5,553 nucleotides of DNA, from contig JAUMYR010000046.1 in NCBI GenBank assembly GCA_030528545.1, positions 1 to 5,553 of the forward strand, given 5' to 3'. The stretch is from Propionibacteriaceae bacterium (GTDB lineage: Bacteria > Actinomycetota > Actinomycetes > Propionibacteriales > Propionibacteriaceae). The translations under genes were made by a program, and so were the position numbers. This document shows, in pieces, positions 1 to 5,553 of this stretch (position 1 is the stretch's first letter; each line of letters opens with the position of its first letter). The notes under the pieces were generated by a model that was given only the letters and a program-made list of their open reading frames with translations, had not been told where the DNA came from and did not search any database.

Positions 1-831
1 GAGGGGCGCAAGCACACCCAGCGGATGATCATGTCGGGCACCCGCGTGGTCGGTGGCGTCACGCCCGGCAAGGCGGGACAGTCGGTCCTGTTCGAGGAGG
101 ACCCAGTCCCGGTGTTCGGCTCGGTGCGAGAAGGGATCGAGGCGACCGGGGCTAATGTCAGTGTGGTCTTCGTTCCGCCTCCCTTCGCGAAGGAGGCGGT
201 GCTCGAGGCTATCGACGCCCAGATGGAGCTCATCGTCGTCATTACCGAAGGCATCCCGGTGCAAGACACCGCCGAGTTCCATGCGATCGCCGCGGACGCC
301 GGAGTTAGCCGGATCATCGGCCCGAACTGTCCCGGTCTGGTCTCTCCAGGACGTTCCAACGTGGGCATCATCCCGGCCACCATTTCTGGGCCCGGACGCA
401 TCGGCCTGGTCAGCAAGTCCGGCACCCTGACCTACCAGATGATGTACGAGCTGCGGGAGTTCGGTTTCTCGACGGCGGTCGGTATTGGCGGCGATCCCAT
501 AGTCGGCACCACCCACATCGACTGCTTGCGGGCCTTCCAGGACGACCCCGGCACCGATGCCATCGTGATGATTGGCGAGATCGGCGGGGACGCCGAGGAA
601 CGCGCGGGTGATTACATCCGCGCCCACATCACCAAACCGGTGATCGGATATGTCGCAGGTTTCACCGCTCCCGAGGGCAAGACCATGGGGCACGCCGGGG
701 CGATCGTCACCGGCTCGGTAGGCACGGCCGCGGCGAAGAAACAGGCGCTGGAAGCCGCGGGCGTCCTCGTGGGGCGGACCCCATCGGAGACCGCTCGGAT
801 CGCGGCCGAGATCATGAGGACCCCGGCCTAA
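1..831 (+). CDS. sucD: Succinyl-CoA ligase (ADP-forming) alpha subunit, 5'-truncated
   Basis: TCA-cycle enzyme subunit. With SucC it interconverts succinyl-CoA and succinate, coupled to nucleotide triphosphate formation, in the cytoplasm. The frame is open from base 1, and the first residues (EGRKHTQRM) align with the family's N-terminal region, so the ATG at 25 is internal and roughly 19 residues are missing at the left edge. In visible-residue numbering, the CoA-binding GGVTPGK is at 18-24, NCPG at 109-112, SKSGTLTY at 138-145 and GIGGDP near 161. The phosphohistidine is His231 in GHAGAI. Glu193 in GEIGG lies 38 residues before it, the same spacing as Glu208/His246 of E. coli SucD (from memory). 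All key residues are present and the C-terminus ends normally with TAA, so the gene looks intact apart from the edge. The partner sucC is expected immediately upstream, outside the window. Identification is secure. Confidence 0.97.
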   Translation, partial: EGRKHTQRMIMSGTRVVGGVTPGKAGQSVLFEEDPVPVFGSVREGIEATGANVSVVFVPPPFAKEAVLEAIDAQMELIVVITEGIPVQDTAEFHAIAADAGVSRIIGPNCPGLVSPGRSNVGIIPATISGPGRIGLVSKSGTLTYQMMYELREFGFSTAVGIGGDPIVGTTHIDCLRAFQDDPGTDAIVMIGEIGGDAEERAGDYIRAHITKPVIGYVAGFTAPEGKTMGHAGAIVTGSVGTAAAKKQALEAAGVLVGRTPSETARIAAEIMRTPA

Positions 832-864
832 CGGGTGCGTGGCGAGGGCGGCAGTGTGGAGACT

Positions 865-886
865 GGGCGCAGCAGGCAGGCTGCCC
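865..886 (+). terminator. Candidate hairpin terminator after sucD
   Basis: Starting 33 nt after the sucD stop, CAGC (870-873) pairs with GCTG (880-883) around a 6-nt loop. GGG (865-867) pairs with CCC (884-886) across a 2-nt bulge. There is no T-run after it, but many actinobacterial terminators lack one. It may equally be a chance GC-rich fold. Confidence 0.35.
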
Positions 887-921
887 GGCTCACGGCGAGA
901 CTAAACCGGTGCGCCGATGGT

Positions 922-962
922 GGCAGGCCGGGTGGAGCCTACCGGACCGGCCGGGTGCTGCC
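922..962. terminator. Long GC-rich hairpin in the convergent gap, possible bidirectional terminator
   Basis: An imperfect stem-loop lies in the gap between convergent sucD and the DUF3039 gene. GGCAG (922-926) pairs with CTGCC (958-962), GCCGG (927-931) pairs with CCGGC (947-951), and GTGG (932-935) pairs with CTAC (939-942, one G-T pair) around a 3-nt loop. The right arm carries unpaired stretches of 4 and 6 nt. No T-tract follows on either strand. Location between two converging genes supports a terminator role, but GC-rich DNA forms such folds readily. Confidence 0.35.
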
Positions 963-1054
963 GCCAGGCGATGCCCGTTACGAAGGGACGACACGGTAGC
1001 GTGCTGAAGCCCCATGGGAGGCATCCTCAGCGATTCACCGGGATCGGGCAGGGA

Positions 1055-1300
1055 TCAGTCCTCGTCTGGGTTGAAGGATTCCCAGATCTCCTGGCATTCG
1101 GGGCATACTGGGAACTTCTCGGGGTTGCGGGTCGGTACCCACACCTTTCCGCACAGGGCCACGACGGGTGTCCCATTGATCATTGCCTCCACAAGCTTGG
1201 CTTTGGGGACATAATGGGAAAACCGCTCGTGGTCGCCGTCCTCCAACGGTGTGGTGCGTTCATCAAGGACGGTCTGCGACCCGGGAGCCAGTTGTGACAT
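1055..1300 (-). CDS. DUF3039 family small Cys/His protein
   Basis: An 81-residue cytoplasmic protein of unknown function, with no signal peptide or membrane segment. The conserved core runs GDHERFSHYV (22-31), then VALCGKVWVP (47-56), then the CPEC group at 66-69, and it ends in an acidic tail NPDED. It matches the actinobacterial DUF3039 family as I know it. Cys50, Cys66 and Cys69 with His24 or His29 could form a zinc site; this is inference, as I know of no demonstrated function. The ATG at 1300 is chosen because conserved sequence follows closely and a TATGAT box ends 6 nt upstream, implying leaderless translation. The frame stays open upstream to 1456, but that extension (MPRSSCIAAC...) lies antisense to the transporter and reads as non-family sequence. 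The gene converges on sucD and diverges from the MFS gene. Confidence 0.88.
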   Translation of the reverse strand: MSQLAPGSQTVLDERTTPLEDGDHERFSHYVPKAKLVEAMINGTPVVALCGKVWVPTRNPEKFPVCPECQEIWESFNPDED

Positions 1301-1327
1301 ACGTCCATCATAGGTGGACGTCGACCT
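1301..1327. promoter_or_regulatory. Overlapping palindromes in the divergent promoter region, candidate operator
   Basis: Two symmetric elements overlap here. ACGTCCA (1301-1307) and TGGACGT (1315-1321) form a perfect 7-bp inverted repeat with a 7-nt spacer. AGGTGGACGTCGACCT (1312-1327) is a 16-bp palindrome with one mismatched pair. Both overlap or abut the minus-strand -10 box and lie between the DUF3039 start and the preferred MFS start at 1338. A bound repressor here could control both directions. No regulator family is recognised from the half-sites, and no regulator gene lies in the window. Confidence 0.4.
1307..1312 (-). promoter_or_regulatory. -10 box for a leaderless DUF3039 transcript
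   Basis: On the minus strand the hexamer TATGAT matches the TATAAT consensus at 5 of 6 positions. Six bases separate it from the A of the ATG at 1300, so the expected transcription start coincides with the start codon. No Shine-Dalgarno sequence could fit between them. No clear -35 box is seen at 16-18 bp spacing; TTTCAG (1326-1331) is only 13 bp away. Confidence 0.55.
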
Positions 1328-1337
1328 GAAAGATACG

Positions 1338-2693
1338 ATGCCGCGAACGAACCGGAGACTGCTGATCGGTCTGCTGATCGGCATCGTTGGAGTCGCCTTC
1401 CAGGCTTTCGGCGTCCTCACCGCCATGCAGGCCGCGATGCAGGAACTGCGTGGCATGAAGTACTACGCTTGGGCCTTCAGCACCTTCCTGATCGGCATGG
1501 TCGTCGCCATCGTGACGGCCGGACGGATCACCGACCGCCACGGTCCCGCCAAACCGCTCACCGCCGGGTTCGGGCTGTTCACGGTCGGCCTCATCGGCTG
1601 CATGCTCGCCCCGAATGTCGCGGTCATGCTCGCCGGGCGCTTCCTTCAGGGGCTGGGCAGCGGCGCGATGAATCTGGCGCTGTTCGTCTTGGTCGCTCAG
1701 CTCTTCGGGGAGAAACAGCGCTCCCAGCTCATGGCGGTGCTGGCCTTCCTGTGGGTGCTGCCAGCCTTCCTCGGGCCGCCTGCGGCTGGCTGGATCGCCA
1801 GTAACTTCGGCTGGCGCTGGGTTTTTGGTATCACTTTGATACCGGTTGCGGTGTGTGCGGTCACGGCGATGAGCCCACTGTGGAAGCTGGAACGCGTAGT
1901 GCCTGAGGAGCAGCCAACACCGGTGCCGATGTGGGCCGGACTGGTCCTCGGGCTGGCCGTGGCAGCTCTCCAGGTCGCCGGTCAGGCCGCCGGGAACGAG
2001 CATCACCTGCTTGCCCTGTTCTCGGGAGCCATCGGGGTCGGCGGTCTGGCCTGGGTGGTGCCGATCATCATGCCCCGGGGCTTCTTCGTCGCGGCGGCGG
2101 GGCTTCCCGCGGTCATCTGGGTCCGCGCTTTGCAATCGGGTACCTTCTTCGCCGCCGAGCCCTTCCTGCCGTTGATGCTCACGCAGCAGCGAGGATTCAG
2201 CCTGGCCGGGGCCGGGCTGATCCTAACGGTCGGCAGCATCGGGTGGACCGTCGGCTCTGCCGTGCAGTCACAGACCTGGTTCCGGTTGCGTCGCGACCAG
2301 ATCATCATGCTCGGGGCCGTCTCCGCGGCTCTCGGACTCGGCATGATCACCCTCTACGCCTGGCTCCCCGATGTCTGGTTCTCTTTCGCCCTGGTCGGGT
2401 GGATCCTCACCGGATTCGGGATGGGGCTCAGCCAGGCCAGCACATCCCTGGCGGTCATGGGGCTGTCAGACGTCCACGAGCAGGGACGCAACACCTCCTC
2501 CCTCCAAGTCGCCGAAGGCATGGGCAGTGCGCTGCTGACCGGCCTTGCCGGGACGCTCTTCTCCTTCTTCCATACCGTCCCGAACCAGGCTGGTTTCGTG
2601 GCGACCTTCGGGGCTCTCGCCCTGCTGTGCGTCCTAGCTTTCTGGCTGAGTAGCCGGGTGGGCGTCATCTCCAACGCGGTCGCGGGGCGCTGA
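1338..2693 (+). CDS. MFS transporter, 14-TM DHA2-like drug/proton antiporter type
   Basis: An inner-membrane secondary transporter of 451 residues; substrate unknown. MFS signatures seen are motif A in the TM2-TM3 loop (GRITDRHGPAK, 62-72, with Asp66), a motif B-like RFLQGLGSGAM in TM4 (101-111), and antiporter motif C-like LGPPAAGW in TM5 (145-152). Hydrophobic segments fall near 8-30, 44-62, 75-92, 97-121, 132-153, 161-179, 197-216, 224-243, 250-272, 286-308, 322-342, 347-369, 393-413 and 417-438. That gives about 14, as in DHA2-type exporters, although the loops are short. Motif C favours proton-coupled export, but family resemblance does not fix the substrate. ATG 1338 is preferred because it is preceded by GAAAG (1329-1332 region) and avoids coding through the palindromes. 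GTG 1314 is an in-frame alternative adding eight residues (MDVDLKDT). First gene of a likely operon; no confident plus-strand promoter was found. Confidence 0.9.
   Translation: MPRTNRRLLIGLLIGIVGVAFQAFGVLTAMQAAMQELRGMKYYAWAFSTFLIGMVVAIVTAGRITDRHGPAKPLTAGFGLFTVGLIGCMLAPNVAVMLAGRFLQGLGSGAMNLALFVLVAQLFGEKQRSQLMAVLAFLWVLPAFLGPPAAGWIASNFGWRWVFGITLIPVAVCAVTAMSPLWKLERVVPEEQPTPVPMWAGLVLGLAVAALQVAGQAAGNEHHLLALFSGAIGVGGLAWVVPIIMPRGFFVAAAGLPAVIWVRALQSGTFFAAEPFLPLMLTQQRGFSLAGAGLILTVGSIGWTVGSAVQSQTWFRLRRDQIIMLGAVSAALGLGMITLYAWLPDVWFSFALVGWILTGFGMGLSQASTSLAVMGLSDVHEQGRNTSSLQVAEGMGSALLTGLAGTLFSFFHTVPNQAGFVATFGALALLCVLAFWLSSRVGVISNAVAGR
1827..1843. repeat. Perfect inverted repeat inside the MFS gene
   Basis: GGTATCACTTTGATACC consists of two perfect 7-bp arms around a 3-nt spacer. 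It lies in a locally AT-rich patch (from about 1821) that uses GTT, TTT, TTG and the rare ATA codon in an otherwise GC-rich gene, encoding the start of TM6 (FGITLIP). It resembles a repressor operator in form, but 7-bp inverted repeats occur by chance several times in a window this size when spacer length is free. Confidence 0.35.
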
Positions 2694-2700
2694 GCGTGGC

Positions 2701-3489
2701 ATGCTTGGGCCTGTGAGCCAGCTACAGACTCAGGAGCCGTTGCCGCCACCCGGCTGGTACCCCGACCCATTGAGCCCCGACCGGGAGCGCTTCTGGGACG
2801 GGCAGAGCTGGACCGCACAGACCCGTGAGCTGGCCGGCCACCCCGAACTGTGGGCGACCCCGACGGTTGCCCGCCGCGCCCTGGATCCCCTCGGTCAGCC
2901 CGACCCCGTTCCCGCGCCGGACCCGAACGGTGAGCCCGCCCCAGCCCCGAGCGGTCCCGGACCCGACTATGCCCACTGGGCGTGGCGGGCCTTGGCCGGG
3001 CTCCTCGACTGCCTTCTCCTGGGCCTGCTGTGCGCCTTGCCGCTGAAGCCCTTCCTGCTCGCCCACGCGGAAGCGGTGGGTGCCTGGATGAGTGAGCTGG
3101 CCGCGCTGACCCCTGAAGCGACGGCGCTACCGATGCCCTGGGACCAGGAGGGATATCTCACCTCATGGGGAGCGATCGTGGGGATCTCGGCCGGGGCCGC
3201 CGCGGCCTATCACACGCTGTTCCTGGTGATCCTCGGTGCATCCCCCGGCAAGCTCATCGCCAGGCTCCGGGTGACACCTGAAGGCCAGCTTCGCGCCCCG
3301 CGGCTGACGCCGTTGCGTGCACTAGCGCGCAGCCTGACTGTCGCGGTGGCGTTCTGGGTGCCGATTTTGGGTATCCTCAACCTGCTTGCGCCGCTGTGGC
3401 GGCCAAAGCGCCAGGCATTCCACGATTCGTGGGCCAAGACCGTCGTCCTTAGAAGACAAGTGAAGGAACATCGACATGGGATTGAGTGA
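2701..3489 (+). CDS. DUF2510 and RDD domain membrane protein
   Basis: A 262-residue membrane protein of unknown role. An N-terminal DUF2510 module (about 16-43) shows the typical PPGWYPDP, FWDGQSWT and TR elements. A proline-rich linker follows (about 63-90: QPDPVPAPDPN...). The RDD domain begins at WRALAGLLD (Arg96, Asp103) in the first membrane segment (about 97-118). A second segment is at 155-178, then GASPGKLIARLRV (179-191), a third segment at about 208-232, and the closing RQAFHDSWAKTVVL with Asp242. RDD proteins have been linked to ion or solute transport in some bacteria, and DUF2510 is a small Trp-rich module often attached to actinobacterial membrane proteins; neither fixes a function here. 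ATG 2701 lies 7 bp after the MFS stop. GTG 2713 (VSQLQTQEP) is a credible alternative, 7 nt after a CATGCT -10-like sequence. Overlaps malQ by 14 bp. Confidence 0.88.
   Translation: MLGPVSQLQTQEPLPPPGWYPDPLSPDRERFWDGQSWTAQTRELAGHPELWATPTVARRALDPLGQPDPVPAPDPNGEPAPAPSGPGPDYAHWAWRALAGLLDCLLLGLLCALPLKPFLLAHAEAVGAWMSELAALTPEATALPMPWDQEGYLTSWGAIVGISAGAAAAYHTLFLVILGASPGKLIARLRVTPEGQLRAPRLTPLRALARSLTVAVAFWVPILGILNLLAPLWRPKRQAFHDSWAKTVVLRRQVKEHRHGIE
3462..3467 (+). promoter_or_regulatory. Ribosome binding site of malQ
   Basis: GAAGGA, complementary to the 16S rRNA tail, ends 8 nt before the ATG at 3476. It lies inside the end of the RDD gene and is the clearest Shine-Dalgarno sequence in the window. 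It fixes the malQ start and suggests translational coupling. Confidence 0.75.
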
Positions 3490-5553
3490 TCCCGTGCTGG
3501 CAGAGCTAGCAGCACGCTTCGGTATCGCGACCGAGTTCTGGGACTGGAAGGGTCGGCTCACTGAGGTGAGCCAGGAAACCATCGTCTCTGTGTTGCGGTC
3601 GCTCGAAGTCGATGCGAGTACCCCGGAATCGGCCCGGGCCGCGCTGAAGGAACTGGAAGACCGGGTGTGGCGGCGCACGCTACCGCCCTGCATCGTGACC
3701 GAAGAGGGCCAAGGCGTCCACGTCAACGTGCATGTCAGGGCGGGGGCGGATGTGGTGGTCTACATCCGGCTCGAGGATGGCACGACCCGGCCCGCTTGGC
3801 AGACCGAGAACTGGACTCCTGACCGGGAGGTCGACGGTGAGTGGAGAGGCGAGGCCACCTTCTGGCTCGGCGCCGATCTGCCGCTTGGCTATCACCGGCT
3901 GGTGGCTCGCAGTGACGAACAGACTGCGGAGTCACTGCTCATCGTGACCCCGAACTTCGTAGGTTTCCCCGCGGCGATGCGTGGGCGGCGGATCTGGGGA
4001 TATGCGACGCAGCTGTACTCGGTGCGCTCTCGACGGTCCTGGGGGATCGGTGACCTCGGTGATCTCGCGGATCTGGCGGTGTGGTCTGCCACCCAACAGT
4101 TCGCGGGCTATGTGCTCATCAACCCACTACACGCTTCCCAGCCCGCACCTCCTCTCGAACCCTCCCCGTACCTGCCTTCGACTAGGCGATATATCAATCC
4201 GATCTATATCCGTCCCGACGCGATTCCCGAGTTCGCCGATCTGCGGCGCGCGGATCGGCGGGCGGTGCGGATCATCCGCAAGAAGCTCCGCCGTTCCCTC
4301 AACGGGGACGCCCAGATCATGCGCAACGAGGTCTGGCAAGCCAAGATCGAGGCGTTGTGGATCGTCTACGCGGCCGGGTTGAGTCCGGCGCGCGAGATGG
4401 CTTTCGACGATTTCATTCGCCGGGAAGGCCGGGCGCTGCGCGATTTCGCGATCTGGTGTGTGCTGACCCTCGAACACGGGCGTAACTGGCGGGAGTGGCC
4501 GACCGAGCTGCAGCGTCCGACCTCGCCCGAGGTGGCCGAGTTCTACCGGGCACACAGCGAAGAGATCAGGTTCTACATGTGGTTGCAGTGGATCGCCGAG
4601 ACCCAGGTGTCGACGGCACAAGCCACTGCCAAGGACGTCGGCATGCCCATCGGCCTGATCCAGGATCTGGCCGTCGGCGTCGACCGCGATGGTGCCGACA
4701 CTTGGATGCTGCACGACGTGTTCGCTCAGGGGGCCTCGGTCGGTGCCCCACCGGATCCGTTCAATCAGACCGGTCAGGACTGGGGGCAGCCGCCGTGGCG
4801 TCCGGATCGTCTCGCCGACCTGGGTTACGCGCCGTTCCGGGCCGTGGTCAGCGCGGCCCTGCGGCATGCGGGGGGCGTGCGGGTCGACCACATCATCGGC
4901 CTGTTCCGGTTGTGGTGGGTGCCCGACGGCAAGCTGCCCTCCGAAGGAACCTATGTCCGTTACGACCATGAGGCCCTCGTGGGCATCCTGGCCCTCGAAG
5001 CCCATCGCGCCCAGGCTCTGGTTATCGGAGAGGACCTCGGCACCGTCGAACCTTGGGTGCGTGACTATCTAGCCCGCCGCGGCATCCTCGGCACCTCGGT
5101 GCTGTGGTTCGAGGGTGATGAGCACGGACAGCCACTGGACGCCGAACGCTGGCGGGAGTATTGCATGGCCTCAGTGACGACCCACGACCTTCCGCCCACC
5201 GCGGGCTACCTCGCCGGAGACCACATCCGGCTGCGCCATCGGCTGGGCCTGCTGACCGAGGGTCTCGAGGAGGAACTGGAACACTCCGAGCGGGAGCAAT
5301 CCGGCTGGGTGAACAAGCTGCGTGCTGTCGGCGTGCTCGACGAGGGCGCCTGTGACCCCTCCGAGATTACCCTCGCGATGCACCGCTACCTCACCCGGAC
5401 GCCCTCGAAGGTCCTCAATGTCGCGTTGACCGACGCGGTCGGGGACCGGCTCACCCAGAACCAGCCGGGGACCATCGACGAGTACCCCAACTGGCGGGTC
5501 CCGCTGTCCCACCCGGACGGCACCCCGATGACCCTGGAAGAGGTCTTCGAGTC
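3476..5553 (+). CDS. malQ: 4-alpha-glucanotransferase (amylomaltase, GH77), 3'-truncated
   Basis: A cytoplasmic enzyme that transfers alpha-1,4-glucan segments between maltodextrins, releasing glucose, in maltose/glycogen metabolism. 692 codons are visible with no stop before the right edge; full-length homologues are roughly 690-730 residues, so only a short C-terminal piece is missing. Residues 1 to about 165 form the extra N-terminal region found in long MalQ proteins. The GH77 barrel begins near WGYATQLYSVRSRRSWGIGD (174-193), followed by NPLHA (216-220) and PSPYLPSTRRYINPIYI (229-245). The catalytic residues are Asp471 (nucleophile, VRVDHIIGLFR), Glu519 (acid/base, IGEDLGTV) and Asp571 (TTHDLPP). 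Their spacings of 48 and 52 equal those of E. coli MalQ Asp448/Glu496/Asp548 (from memory). NQPGT (662-666) and YPNWRVPL mark the usual C-terminal end. The start overlaps the RDD gene by 14 bp and has a good ribosome binding site. Apparently intact apart from the edge. Confidence 0.97.
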   Translation, partial: MGLSDPVLAELAARFGIATEFWDWKGRLTEVSQETIVSVLRSLEVDASTPESARAALKELEDRVWRRTLPPCIVTEEGQGVHVNVHVRAGADVVVYIRLEDGTTRPAWQTENWTPDREVDGEWRGEATFWLGADLPLGYHRLVARSDEQTAESLLIVTPNFVGFPAAMRGRRIWGYATQLYSVRSRRSWGIGDLGDLADLAVWSATQQFAGYVLINPLHASQPAPPLEPSPYLPSTRRYINPIYIRPDAIPEFADLRRADRRAVRIIRKKLRRSLNGDAQIMRNEVWQAKIEALWIVYAAGLSPAREMAFDDFIRREGRALRDFAIWCVLTLEHGRNWREWPTELQRPTSPEVAEFYRAHSEEIRFYMWLQWIAETQVSTAQATAKDVGMPIGLIQDLAVGVDRDGADTWMLHDVFAQGASVGAPPDPFNQTGQDWGQPPWRPDRLADLGYAPFRAVVSAALRHAGGVRVDHIIGLFRLWWVPDGKLPSEGTYVRYDHEALVGILALEAHRAQALVIGEDLGTVEPWVRDYLARRGILGTSVLWFEGDEHGQPLDAERWREYCMASVTTHDLPPTAGYLAGDHIRLRHRLGLLTEGLEEELEHSEREQSGWVNKLRAVGVLDEGACDPSEITLAMHRYLTRTPSKVLNVALTDAVGDRLTQNQPGTIDEYPNWRVPLSHPDGTPMTLEEVFE

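Noticed and set aside
860..1000. Possible riboswitch (cobalamin type) because of several CTGCC/GGCAG elements
   Set aside because: The B12-box and other conserved cores are not present, and the region lies downstream of two converging genes rather than ahead of one.
1003..1025. CCCATGGG palindrome near 1013 as a terminator for the DUF3039 gene
   Set aside because: The stem has almost no loop and extends with mismatches; there is no T-tract on the minus strand.
917..1297. Plus-strand open frame across the gap and the DUF3039 gene
   Set aside because: It is antisense to the conserved DUF3039 core, and its sequence resembles no known family.
1301..1456. N-terminal extension of the DUF3039 gene to 133 codons
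   Set aside because: It would overlap the divergent MFS gene and its promoter region. The extension is not family-like, and a -10 box sits directly before the shorter start.
1308..2135. Long open frame antisense to the MFS gene (275 codons, minus strand)
   Set aside because: The product is highly charged and low-complexity (rich in R, D, E, H, G), with no recognisable domain. It is the mirror of a GC-rich membrane-protein gene.
1931..2653. Open frame of 240 codons in another + frame inside the MFS gene
   Set aside because: Arg/Gly/Pro-rich product with no family resemblance, fully inside a well-supported transporter gene.
4127..5005. Long open frame antisense to malQ (292 codons, minus strand)
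   Set aside because: malQ shows clear GH77 motifs and catalytic residues over the same stretch. The antisense frame is a by-product of GC-rich third positions.

Overview
The window looks like ordinary chromosomal DNA from a high-GC Gram-positive bacterium (Actinomycetota). Coding regions are GC-rich with strong G/C preference at third codon positions. A DUF3039-type small protein and a DUF2510-RDD membrane protein are both typical of actinobacteria. The MalQ sequence is also of the actinobacterial type. A propionibacterial-type lineage is possible, but that is only a guess from general resemblance. No mobile element, CRISPR array, tRNA or rRNA is visible.

Layout from left to right. (1) The 3' part of sucD, succinyl-CoA ligase alpha subunit, on + (1-831), cut by the left edge. 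(2) A 223-bp gap (832-1054) between convergent genes, holding two GC-rich hairpins that may act as terminators and no convincing gene. (3) A short gene on - (1055-1300) for an 81-residue DUF3039 protein with three Cys and two His. Its ATG lies one -10 distance from a TATGAT box, so the transcript is probably leaderless. (4) A very compact divergent control region (about 1301-1337) with overlapping palindromes. (5) Three tightly packed genes on +: an MFS transporter (1338-2693), a DUF2510-RDD membrane protein (2701-3489) and malQ, 4-alpha-glucanotransferase (3476 to the right edge, cut). The gap is 7 bp between the first two, and the last two overlap by 14 bp, so they probably form one transcription unit.

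How they work together: sucD belongs to the TCA cycle and its partner sucC should lie just to the left. MalQ disproportionates maltodextrins in glycogen/maltose metabolism. The transporter carries drug-antiporter-like motifs, and nothing in the sequence ties it or the RDD protein to sugar metabolism except the shared operon. The best leads are the divergent regulatory region, the leaderless DUF3039 gene, and the MFS-RDD-malQ linkage. I did not find a convincing undescribed multi-gene system.
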